Part shown: piece by piece, positions 44,971 through 55,901 of the stretch | Numbering within the stretch: position 1 is the first letter of the stretch | How the letters are laid out: each line of letters starts with the position of its first letter | Source of the DNA: Trichosphaerium sp. ATCC 40318 | Taxonomy: Eukaryota; Discosea; Flabellinia; Trichosidae | Reading direction: 5' to 3' | DNA length: 64,000 nt | Assembly: GCA_038496445.1 (NCBI GenBank) | Contig: JALMLS010000282.1 | Coordinates: 62,001-126,000, forward strand | Program-made: the position numbers and the translations under genes | The notes under the pieces: generated by a model | What the model was told of the DNA's origin: nothing | The model's input: the letters and a program-made list of their open reading frames with translations, nothing else | Databases searched by the model: none

Positions 44971-45583
44971 TCACGTGTTAGTTTTAATGTTATTCACGTG
45001 TGTTTGCCCAGACGAATACTGTGTTTCGAACAGTATCCCAATTTTAGGGGGGCCATAGTTTTTTCCGAATTTTCCGAAAACAAAAATTCGAAAAAATAGA
45101 ATTCGTAGAAAGATGCATAGCTAGGGCAGTCACTAAACTACAAAGCTTTTTGGTTGTCACGTGCGAACATTTACTGAGCAGATAAGTTAACACTTTTTAC
45201 TTTGGGTTTCAACAAATACTCAACATTGACCAGTGGAGCACGTTTTTCCCCCTGTTAAGCGTTCGCCTTCCCATTCTCATGACTGTGGTTTGTTAGTACA
45301 TTAAACTACTAGTAGCGGCCTAAAACGCTCAACCAACATGCTGAAACTACGGAAACAACGGGTTATAGCTCGCATTGAGTCGTACATGCGAATTTAGTAT
45401 ATTTCCTCCTAAATGGACGTAAACGTTGCTTTTGACGCGTTTCCACGCTTGCAGAATTGTTTTAACGACAAATGTTGACTTTTGATTTAAGCTCCGAGGT
45501 TATTGGCGCTAATTCTGGCATCACCACTCTATGGCGCTACCTGTCGCGTTTTCATTATTAAGTAAAGCATATTACGTTTGTAA
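44971..45583. other. Intergenic between divergent genes
   Basis: Upstream region of RCC1 copy 3 (minus) and of the RhoGAP gene (plus). Two CACGTG sites directly precede the RCC1 start (44972, 44995), and one lies at 45160. A small palindrome, ATACTGTGTTTCGAACAGTAT, spans 45017-45037. Confidence 0.6.
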
Positions 45584-48500
45584 ATGAGCAAACGACTGTC
45601 TGCAAAGAAAGACACATCTAAAAAAGAGAACGGAGACCTCCAAAAGGTACATAATGCGTAGTAAAGATATATACCGCACGCCTGCTTGTCATAAAACAAA
45701 ACAATAACGTTTTTGACTTTAGATCCTTGACGATGAACGAAATACAGCAAAAGAGTTGTTCAATAAGATTTCTTCGCATGTTAGCGCATCTAAAGGTGCT
45801 CTAAATGACCTTTTTGATTTTTTTTCTTTCTTTGTCGTTAACGCCAAATATAGCGAGTGTAGACACTGGTAAGGATCTAGCGAAGTATCTTCTAGGTTCG
45901 TAACGACATTTTGTTCTTTTAAAGAAAACAATCACAATCGGTTTCAGATATCTCGCCATACAGCTAGAATATTAATATCTGAGCGTCCGTGATAGCTCCT
46001 GTTTGTTTTTAAAATTATTGGGCTACAAAATAGAAGATTAAAAAGATTTTGGTTTAGTTTTTATTAAAGGTTGAAGAGCTGTGCATTTTAACCGATTCCT
46101 TAGAGCTTGGTAATACCGGAGAAGATTTAAATAAAGAGTATGGTACGTAAATAGTTTCTCACCACGTGTTTTTTGTAAATTCACGTGTAAATCGGCGAAC
46201 AACAACGCTTTGTGAGATTTAGTTGTTTTTTTTTTTGAAAGCTTGAAACGGCCAATTCTATTATTCAGTTCCTAACTTGCTTATCAAGGTGAGGCATTAA
46301 AACTTGTCGGAGCATTACAACTACTTGTGCAAGACTTGAATTTACATATTGTACGGCTATTATAGCACAACGGCGACTTATTAGAATAACATTTTTGCAA
46401 TTCTTGAACGAAAATCTAAGTATTTTTTTTTAGTTGAATACCATGGAAACTCAAGTAATGTCACCAGTAAAGCAATACACACAATCGTTAAAGGAACTAA
46501 GCTCGCATTTAAAAAAGCAAGAACAACCGACTCATACAGTTAACAGCTTTTTGAGCAGAGGTAACAGTTTTTTTTTCCGACTTTTTCTTTTATTGCAAAC
46601 CTCAACATTTGTTTCTTTGGTGCTTCACCACTGGTTTATTATGATTTGCTTTATCCTTAACTCTTTCTTTAAAGCTAAGATGGAGCAGTTAACAAAATTC
46701 TACACTCTGGTTATGAGCTACAAACAGTTTTACGCGTGTGGACTAGAAAAAATGAATGAAGATGTTTTGCCTGAATTAAAAAGTTACAATGATATCGCCA
46801 CTCTTATGCTAGGTTCGAATCAGCTTTCTTTGTATTATTACTCTTAATATGTATTTTTAAGGTGATTCTAGATACCTGGCAGAAAAAGCAAAAACCGAAG
46901 CACCTGCGGCGCCTGTAGCTGTTAAAGCTAAAAGACGTCTTTCTTTAAATATCACATCAAAACGAAACTCTATAAAACTCTCTGGTGTATCAGCATATGC
47001 TGGTGGATCTGATAGTGAAAGTGGTGCTATAGCTTCACCTGGTGTTCAGCCACGTGCGTCTAGACGTGCGATATAAAAACAAACGCAGCATAGAAAGAAA
47101 AAAATTATGATGTTTATTTTTTGTTTTCTTCTAGGACTTGTTGCAAGACGACAGACTACCAAGAGGCGCTCTAAAAGATCGAGAAGACTTTCTCAATCGC
47201 CGGTATTTATTTATTTAATTGATAAAACCCTTTTATTTAATGTGTGTTTGTCAGGTTGGTATTGTATTTGGAAGGAGTTTGGAGGAAGTTTGTCTCAGAG
47301 AAAATCGAAACGTGCCTCGATTTTTACAAGGAGCTATTGAGCAATTAGAAACTCATTTTGATACCATTGGTTTATTTCGTATTGGAGGATATAAACCAGA
47401 AGTTAAAATGTTGAGACAGTTAATTGATAGCGGTGTACGCTGATTGAAACGCTTTTTGACAAAAAATTGATATTCTGGGAGTTTCACTTTTCTATGTACT
47501 GATCTGTTGTTAGGTATACTGCTATGATGACCTCAAGAGTCCTCATGTAATTTGTATATGTATCAAAGAATTTTTACGAGAAATGGCTGATGCGCCGTTA
47601 TTACCAGTGGAGCTATTCGATAAGTTTGGCAATATTTGTACGGGCTGATAAATGAGAATTTTCTGAGATATTTTTCTTCATTCAGAAGCACCCTGGCTTA
47701 TTCTATTTGTAGTGGGTTTACATCAACATAATCGCATTGATATGTTTAGACAGTTAATATCAAATACACCATACCATGTTCAAGGAACACTTGGATACTT
47801 GTTGATCTTTGCACAGTGCGTTTTTTAATTTCCTGGTTTTTTCCTTTTTTATTCTCGGTTTATTGATGCCTATCAGGCGAATGGCTCAATCTGCTGAAGT
47901 TCATAAAATGACTGCAGCGAACATAGCTTCTCTGTTAGCGCCGAATATACTTTATAGTAATGAACCAACTAATGTTGCACATGTAACAATGGCAAACAAT
48001 ATTATCACTTATTTTATTGAAAACGCCCACGAAATATTCAACAAGGTGCGCTATCACCCATGAAAGATTATCATGTTCTTGGTTTCTACGACAAATATTG
48101 TTCTTACTAACTTGTAAAACTCTACTACAGGTAAACTTAAGTATGCCGCTATTTATCTCGCCGATTGATAAACAACACTTTCCGGCTTCTTTTGTTAACA
48201 AAGAAGAACAGTGGAAATCAATTGGTCTTCTTTCAAATGATGTTTCTGAGCGTGAAAGACTTATTTGTGCATTGACAGTTATTAATTGCAAGCAAGTGCG
48301 TACTGGATGGGTGCTTGTTGGGTACAATGATTCAGGAGATATTGCTTTGCAATCTTATCGTGCTTTTGGAAAAGGAGATGAAGAAGTTTGTATTAAGTCT
48401 CTTTCTCAGTCTTTAGAGGATAAACAGGTTCAATATGCATTAGTAAGGTATGTTTGTTATTAGTTATATTCGAAACTATATCACGTGCTTAACACGTGTT

Positions 48501-49000
48501 TTTTTATTCCACCCAAATGGCGGGTTTTTCATTGCGAACCAAAAAAAAACAAAAATTCTGGCTCCGATTCGTTTTTTTGAACCATTGTTACTTGTATAAT
48601 CATATCCAAAGTTATGGTATAAAAGCGCTTTTATAGAAGTATTCTAATCCATAAACTTTGGATGTGCTAGTTATTTTAAAGAGCGAAAACTGAAGAAAAT
48701 TTGATGTTGGTTTTTTTTTACCGTTGATGTTCATTTCTTGTGTTTAGGATACCTATACCTAGTAATGATAAGTCGCCAGCTAAATCTACGAGTCAAAAAC
48801 AACAGGATATTTTTGTTCAGTGGTATGGTAGTGGTGTTGGGATAATGGAAAAAGCGAAAAAGAGATCACATCATAGCGAGTTACAGCAAATTTTGAATCC
48901 TTATCATTATGAGGTGTATGTCGTTTCTAGAGTCAATTTCACGCTTGAAAATTTATTGAAAGCAGCACGTCCAGGATCAGGAACACATGTTATTGATTAG
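45584..49000 (+). CDS. BAR-like - RhoGAP - ADF/H (coactosin-like) fusion protein
   Basis: About fifteen exons. After MSKRLSAKKDTSKKENGDLQK come helical exons typical of a BAR domain: ALKLVGALQLLVQDL, VMSPVKQYTQSLKELSSHLKKQ, AKMEQLTKFYTLVMSYKQFY. A Ser/Arg-rich linker (RRLSLNITSKRNS) leads to a RhoGAP domain: VPRFLQGAIEQLE, GLFRIGG with the catalytic Arg finger, PHVICICIKEFLREM, and TAANIASLLAPNIL. The C-terminus is an ADF/H domain of coactosin type: GWVLVGYNDSGDIALQSY, QYALVRIPI, DIFVQWYGSGVGIMEKAKK, YEVYVVSR. So one protein may bend membrane, switch off Rho GTPases and bind actin. It lies in the same window as three Rho-like GTPases. One exon junction near 45900-46070 is unresolved. It ends GTHVID at 49000. 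Confidence 0.85.
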
Positions 49001-49316
49001 AAGAACAGACATATAGACCAAAGCTGTTAAACAAAAAAAGAAGAAAAAAAAGTGTAAATATCAAAGAAATTTTTTTGTGAGTGTTGTAGAGCTCAATTTG
49101 TATTCCTTGTGTGGTTATGATCCACTTAGATCATAGAAACTTAAGTTCAGGTTGTACTTTTGGTAACTGGAGCTGGCGTTAACAAGACAAACAAGCATAT
49201 CATTATCTTAGCGTCGAAGAATATGTCTCGAAGGTTTTGTGGAAAATATGAGATAATTGAACTTACAATTTTCTTTATTCTCTATTCTAATGTTGCAAAC
49301 AAATTCACTATTGCCG
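49001..49316. other. Intergenic, convergent 3' ends
   Basis: AT-rich spacer between the RhoGAP gene and the RCC1 pseudogene. Nothing recognised. Confidence 0.6.
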
Positions 49317-49747
49317 CTAAAGATTGCCATTTCTCTTTGCTTTTGTGACCTTGATACGTTCCACCAAGTTGAATCCAAGTTCTTTCAACACTTCTTGATC
49401 AATTTCATTGACTTGAATGGCGAGTTCATTCATCAATGATCCAAGTTCTTGTGCTCGCTCACTTGCGATACCCAACCTTGTCAACACTGACACCCAATCA
49501 GTTCCATTGTTTTGAACCGGTATTGATGTTGTTGGAGCAACTGAACGGATGGTTGATTTGGTATCACGTGGTTGAGTGAATGTTGGCTAAATAACAGTTA
49601 GTGTAAAGAAACTTTGAAACTGAAATAATACATACCTTGGCGTCAACAACAGAAACGTTGGGTTTCTCAAACCACGACTTGTTGGAAACCAGTGGCCAAG
49701 CAGTTAACATATTGTAAATTGATGTCTAAAGTCTGAGGTTCTGCCAT
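49317..49747 (-). pseudogene. RCC1 gene with nearly all blades deleted (RCC1 copy 4)
   Basis: From ATG 49747 the sequence encodes MAEPQTLDINLQYVNCLATG, as in copy 2, then jumps directly to KSWFEKPNVSVVDAK, which lies near the C-terminus of copy 3. The junction falls in CCAACA, a sequence present at both partner sites, so the loss looks like a microhomology deletion of about 1 kb. The join shifts the frame, and a TGA follows at once. Downstream, the Thr/Pro linker and SAM-like domain (DWVSVLTRLGIASERAQEL ... KRNGNL) are intact. A product from the first ATG would be under 30 residues. Confidence 0.85.
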
Positions 49748-51415
49748 TATTGTGTGTTTAGGTCGTTAGAGATATTCACAAATTTTTTGCACATTTCAAT
49801 GTCGGCAATGAAACTCAAGCAAGTATTTTATCAGGTGGGTATGTACATGTACACGCAACATAAACCAAAGAAAGCGTCAAAGAGCTGAAGAAAATAAAAA
49901 AGATACGTTTGGCAATAAAAACTACATGTAAACACATTCAACGCATTTATAATACTCTCTAACGTGTTTGAGAAACTTCTGTTCACAAAAAACCACCAGA
50001 GCAGATTTATCTTTCTTCGCTAACAGCTCTACCCTACAATAAAACGGCAACCCTCGTGTTCAATCGTGACTTCGTAACTATTTCTCCGACAAGCTGATGC
50101 CAACCCGAAGGTACGCATATACCATACTTGCGCCACACAAAAGCGCTCACGGCAACACGGCAATAATATCACAAAACCAAGAAAGGCATTGCCAAACACA
50201 ACCAACATTACTATAAAGCGACACGCCACCACAAGCAGGTGCACTTAAAAATGTAACAAAGCAAAGTATTTGGTTTTACAAAAATCACGTGTATAAATAA
50301 AAACGGTTCGTAACAAACAATTACTCCCTCACATGCTATTACTACAAAGTTTTTGAAAAATCCGCATTGAAAATGAAGGCCTCGCTTTCCTGGAATGGAA
50401 TCAAACGTTGAGATAGTTCTTGGGCTTGAAGAATGTTGGAAGCGCTAGTGAGGATCGACGCGTATGAACTTCATGTACTTACGGCGTGTGTATACTCAGT
50501 GACATTTCCACCATACTCAGTGTAAAGGATTGAAAGAAGCTCAAAACCGGATGTCAGGTATACTGTTGAGCTGAGTTGGTGACAGGAGCTTATACTCTAA
50601 ACCAGGAAATCTACGAAAGTTAGATATTTGAGCTAGCTTCAGTTTCTAACTCATAGTAACTACTTAGTTTTTGCTGAGTGGAAATACATCTTGTTATGAA
50701 GGTTTTCAATGTGGCGAAGATGGTTTGCTTTGAGATATTTTTTTATATGTTTGGAGTGTTTACTCATCTTCCTGTGCGCGTTCGCGCGAAAACAGAAAGT
50801 TTACAACACTTTCTGTTTTCGCACAATGCATGATAGACTATGACGTACAAAGATGCTGAATAAAGTTTGAACTGTACAATTTAGTACTACCTTTGAGTGT
50901 GCGCTTGGTGAAACATGTACAGATATCTACAAGTTTTTCCGCTGCACTGTGAGTCACACTCGTTGTGGAGTCACAAATGTTCCAAATTGAGTATAAAACT
51001 TTTTTCTTTGTTTGACTAATTACCAGATTTGGTTTGACGAATTGGAAAACACATCCTCGGCCTTGTATAATTATTCTGGTATTTAAACCTACCCTGTTAA
51101 TTTGGTGCGTATGAACATGAAAACGGACTTCCAACTGTTTTTTTTTATGAAGCTCAAGTCTCATCTATTTAGGCTCTTGAACCTAAACCTGACGCCAAAG
51201 CAAAACGAAACGCACTTTCGTACAAAATGTCCCTTTTCTTGTGGTCCCTTTTTCTGCTGTTTACATACACGGAGCGTATTGTTAGTCAACAATTTGATAT
51301 CGCCCTAGATTTCGTTAATGCGAGCAATAACTGCTCTCAAATGCACGTGATTTTTCTTTTACAAAAGATTTCGCTCTAAACAGAGTCGTAGAGGTCAGAT
51401 GCTATTAGAAATACG
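49685..51415. repeat. Inverted segmental duplication, arm 2
   Basis: Reverse-complement counterpart of 33646-34830. Shared landmarks: the RCC1 start (49685-49747), the stretch with GGTGGGTATGTACATGTACA upstream, CTAACTTTCGTAGAT (reverse), the hairpin-like CGCGCACAGGAAGA (reverse), and the lectin first exon with its intron. Arm 2 is longer, so arm 1 has lost pieces or arm 2 gained them. Confidence 0.75.
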
Positions 51416-52574
51416 TACTGAAAATGAATTCAAGCATTATAAAACTATGGCGAATATTCACGGTAACTTTTGGCTCAATGCGCGTCGTAATGATTCCACA
51501 AGTTACACAAAGGTGACCTGCGACCTTTGTCGTTTATCAGGGCAAGAATGTGATAGGTGTCGTGTGGCACTATCTACATACACGTGGCTGAGTGATCAAA
51601 CCTCTATTTTAGATACTGACTTGTTTCTTATTGGTGCTGGTGGGGATGTACAAACATTTCTTTTGAAATTTTTCAAAAACGAGCCTTCATTTGTTGATTC
51701 ACAGAATAATCAAGAGAGATGTGTACATATGCGTAAAGACGGTTTGTTAATATTAAAGAACTATACAGGCAATAATTTTGTTAAGGTTTCAATGATGTCA
51801 AATGTAGTGGTAAATCGCAGCTACAAGTTGTGTGCATGAACAATACGCAGGTATCCCAGCCTTCAGCTACACCGACAGCTACGCCAATAGTTCCCACTCC
51901 ACAGATTTGTCCAAACTGTAGCGCTCGACTTAATGACACAGTGACCGTTGGTGGCATTTTTTCTATTTCTGGAACAATTTATGTAACTTCAGGTAAATAT
52001 TTTCTGTTTGCTGGTGACCAGCTGTAACAATCGGTAGGTGATATTGTGTTTCTAAAGAATTCAGTGGTTGTTGTTGATTCAAATTCTTCACTGTCAATAG
52101 GAGGCTGTCCTACTTTTGAGGAAAATGTTGTTATTGATACAACTGCAGTACAAGTACAATGTTCATCTTTAATGTTGTGGTTATTTTCTAACGTATGTAA
52201 AGCAAAAAGGATCATTGATCTTGATTAGCTACAGTGACGATTGCATTGTTGACTTGACAAACATTTCACTCTCAGATCCAGCAAACACGTGCTTTCAACA
52301 AAGTATGTCATATTTCTTCAGAGATCAATCATACAATCATGTCTGGTTTTCACACTTAGTTTTCTGTATAGATACACGTGGCAAGTTAGTCATTTTGTTT
52401 TCTTCATCTTGTTTCGATCAAGATGGCAGCGAGACTGATTTTCCTATGATACCTGTAGTTGTCATAGTAGTGCTTGTGGTATTTCTTGTCATTCTTGTTT
52501 TGGTATTGACTTTAGGCATACCCTCATGGCGTGAACGCATTTATCCGCATAGATGGGTTTCCCCAAAAGGTTAA
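51227..52574 (+). CDS. Type I membrane protein with C-type-lectin-like domain
   Basis: A signal peptide (MSLFLWSLFLLFTYTERIV) opens exon 1. A 37-nt intron (51344-51380) joins NNCSQMH to SRRGQMLLEIRTENEFKHY, the usual start of a C-type lectin fold. Further marks are NFWLNARRND, YTWLSD, ERCVHMRKDGLL and VVCMNN. The Ca-binding EPN/QPD-type motif was not seen, so sugar binding is uncertain. A Thr/Pro/Ser hinge and a Cys-containing ectodomain follow (CPNCSARLND, GGCPTFEE). A transmembrane helix (VVVIVVLVVFLVILVLVL) and a short basic tail end the protein at 52574. One splice junction near 52150-52235 is unresolved. It is probably a surface receptor for particles or bacteria. Confidence 0.72.
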
Positions 52575-52863
52575 AAAAGAACACTAGAAAGTTTAAAACT
52601 AGGGTAGTGTAATGTTAGTTCAAAAAAATTAAAAATAGTTTCTCTTACTTACACCGTTGTTCAACGTCAAAAAAATATCTTTATCAGATCCTACTAATAC
52701 GTGACGCATAGGATTCAAATTGAAGAAGAAATAAGGTTCGCAAAGTGTGAATTCAAGTCAAAATAAAATTGATAAGACACAGAAATTTGACTGTTTTTTA
52801 GAGGTGTTTAGGCTAAAGCCATTCATAAAACACTTTAATCACTCTAAGTACATCATATACGCC

Positions 52864-53932
52864 ATGCAGAATATCAAACTTGTTGTTATCGGAGATGGAG
52901 CAGTTGGTATGTACAAAACAGCAAAGAGTAGTTATTTCTCCCTAATACTCGTTTATTCAGGCAAAACAAGCTTGCTTATATGCTATACAACAAATTCTTT
53001 CCCTACGGAATACGGTACGGCCAAGCTAGCGTTAATAATGCTTATACCGCTTAGTACCGACAATTTTTGACAATTACAGGTTTGGGAAAAAAAGAAATCC
53101 ACAAAAAGTTTTACACCATTTTTTTTAGTGCTAATGTGATGTTTGCAAGCAAGCCAGTACATCTAGGTTAGCTATATCTCTTTCTTTATACCATCATACT
53201 ATTTATTGACACTTTTGTAAAAGGGTTATGGGATACAACAAGTGCTGAGGATTTTGACAGATTCAGACCTATGGGCTACCCTGTAAGACTTAGTACATTT
53301 GTTGTTGAGTAACAATTTTTCTGAAATGTTTCGTTTGTTTCTTGTACAATATTTTCTTCTCACGTGATTTTTTTTTTAGCAAACTGATGTTTTTCTCATA
53401 TGCTTCAGCGTTGTTTCACCAGTAAGTCTTCAGAATATAGTTTCCAAGGTACGCCTAAAGCTAAAAGGATATTTTTGTTTGTTTTAGCTGGTATATTTTT
53501 AGTGAAACAATTAATCACGTGTAGTGGAAACCTGAAGTACAACACCATTGTCCAGATACACCTATTATTCTCGCAGGTCTTAAAATGGATTTGAGAACAA
53601 CACCTAGAATTGATGGAACTCCATACGACTGCGTACCTCGAGAAGAGGCTGAAAATGTTGCAAAAAAAATAGGGGTAAACTACTTCCACTATTTTTATAT
53701 CTCACTCGCTGATTATCTCTACAAAGGCAATGTCTTACGTGGAATGTAGCGCTCTTACTCAAGATGGTTTGAAGCAAGGTACATATCATGAGTGTTCTTA
53801 AACTCAGCTTCTACATAAAAGCAATAAAGGGTGCTAACGCTCTTTGTAGCATTCGAAGAAGCAGCTATAGCAGCATTAACACATAGGCGAAGTTTTACAT
53901 CTACAGAGAAAACAAACTGCGTTGTAATGTAA
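52864..53932 (+). CDS. Rac/Rho-like small GTPase C, atypical
   Basis: Nine exons with the same phases as GTPases A and B. The P-loop is canonical (GDGAVGKTSLL) and switch I is VPTIFDNY, as in Rac. Switch II is DTTSAEDFD: Ala59 is Thr, Gly60 is Ser, Gln61 is Ala. The base motif is LKMD. Other Rac marks are [46 protein letters not shown] and ECSALTQDG, and the CaaX box is CVVM. The third exon is only 25 nt. Loss of Gly60 and Gln61 should strongly slow hydrolysis or block the switch change; G60 mutants of Ras-type proteins are often unable to adopt the active shape, so the outcome is not obvious. It lies on the opposite strand from A and B, 35 kb away. Confidence 0.9.
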
Positions 53933-54398
53933 AATAATGTTTAAACAGTCTCTTTCCATCTCTGTTGTGATCGAGACCAATAAACAAAGTGTAAAAAAAT
54001 AGTGTTCATCCTCGAGTACAGTCACTCGTACATATGTATACAGTACAAATGTAGTAACACTAATCATGTAGCCTACATAACTAACCGCTTAGGTTATTAA
54101 ATAATGTCAAACAACAATGAACCAAGGCACTTGCTTCACAACAAAACCTTGTACATTTTTTAAGTGGTAGCAAATAACAGCATTTTAAAACGTCTTAAAA
54201 GCCTGGTCCTCAATAAAGATCCTTCCAGACTGTGACAGTGAGCTAATTGAGCCATTGTAGAAATAGGTGATAGGTTTATGGTATCTTATTCATTGAAAAC
54301 ACATAGTCAACAACAGTTGACTTATTCAGCTAGATAACGGCAAAAAATCTTAATTTACAAGTCAACGCACGTACCATAGTTATTAATAGGCAACCTCA
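53933..54398. other. Intergenic, no gene seen
   Basis: No coding frame or repeat recognised. Confidence 0.55.
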
Positions 54399-55807
54399 AT
54401 GGCAGCAAAACGCAAGGTACATTAATGAGCGCATTTGCAGTAATATTAGACCATTCATACAGGAGCCTCTGTAGATTAAAAAGCCTTACAAGTTTACTAA
54501 GTTATTTTCGCTACTTACTAAATTACGCGTAGATAAATACCTCAAAATCTGATAACCATCTTTTTGACCTCCCAGTGGAGCTACATCTCGATATTATCGA
54601 TCTAGATGATAAGCTGTTCTCAAAGTGGCCACTACTATCGAAACACACAGCAATGACGACAAGGTTTGATTGTGAGTTTAATAAACATGGTAAATGGAAA
54701 GATTGGCACTACAATGGGCTTATAAGAAGGTTATGTGTCTTTTTAAATGGTAAACAAGATGGAGAATACAAAGAGTGGCATAACAATGGGAAACTACATA
54801 CTCAGCATAATCGTGTTGATGACAAGTACAAAGGAGAGTACAAGTCATGGGATTTGAGAGGCAGATTGACTGAGTTTTGTACTTATGTCAATGGTAAACT
54901 TGAAGGAGAATACACTACTTGGCATGCTGGTGTAATGACAAAGAAGTGTTTTTATGTTGATGGTAAACTTGAGGGGGAATACAAGAATTGGACTAAAGAG
55001 TTTCAACTTCTTGTTCATTGTCATTATGTCAATGGTAAGCAAGAAGGTATGTACCGTGAATATTATGAACAAGGTCAACGAAGAATCAGAGTTAATTATG
55101 TTGATGATAACAAAGAAGGTGAGTATAAGAGATGGTATGAAAATGGAAACCTAGAAGTTAAGATGTACTTTAAAAATGGTAAAGCAGAAGGAGAACAAAC
55201 GTATTATCATCAAACAGGAAAGAAGTATTTCCAACAGTTTTTGGTAAATGAAATACGACAAGGAGAGTACAAGGAATGGCATTTTAATGGTGCTTTGAAA
55301 AAGCAAAGTAATTACAAAAATGGTGAACTTGACGGAGTACACAAGGAGTTTCATAATAACGGTCAGTTATGCTGCCAAGGTTACAATGTAGATGGTAAGC
55401 TAAATGGAGAGTATAAAGAGTGGCATAGGAATGGTCAATTGTATCAACAGTGTTGGTATGAAGATGATAAACTTGAAGGAGAATTAACTCAATGGTATGA
55501 AAATGGTAACATTGAAAAACATTATCATCTTGTCAATGATAAACTAGAAGGTATGATGAAAGTATGGTACTATAACAAGAATATGCATTATCAATGTAAT
55601 TATTTAAATGATGAATATCATGGGGAGTATACTGAGTGGCATGAAAACGGTCAAGTTTACAAAAAGTGTAATTACACTAATGGAAGGATCAATGACGGAG
55701 AGTACAATGAATGGTACAACAATGGTCAATTATCTAGACAATATTTTATTGTTGATAATGAAAGGGTAAACAGTTTGACAGTAGAATGGAGTTATAACGG
55801 AGAATAA
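54399..55807 (+). CDS. Long MORN_2-repeat protein with F-box-like N-terminus (copy 4)
   Basis: The main open frame has no ATG where paralogues start (ATA at 54533). A short exon MAAKRK at 54399-54416 with donor GTACAT and an acceptor TAG at 54530-54532 restores a start in frame, giving MAAKRKINTSKSDNHLFDL. Then come an F-box-like stretch (LPVELHLDIIDLDDKLF, WPLLSKHTAM, KHGKW) and about fifteen MORN_2 units (EGEYKxWxxNGQL). Unlike copies 1 and 2 there is no intron between F-box and repeats, and it ends VEWSYNGE without a CaaX box, so it should be soluble. The frame is open throughout. The first exon is inferred. Confidence 0.78.
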
Positions 55808-55901
55808 GTAAGGAAATAAACTCACGTGTCACAATTGTGAAATAAAAAACTCGATTTGAGGTTTTTTTTTATTTGTTCTTCTTGGCATACCAATAGATCG
55901 C

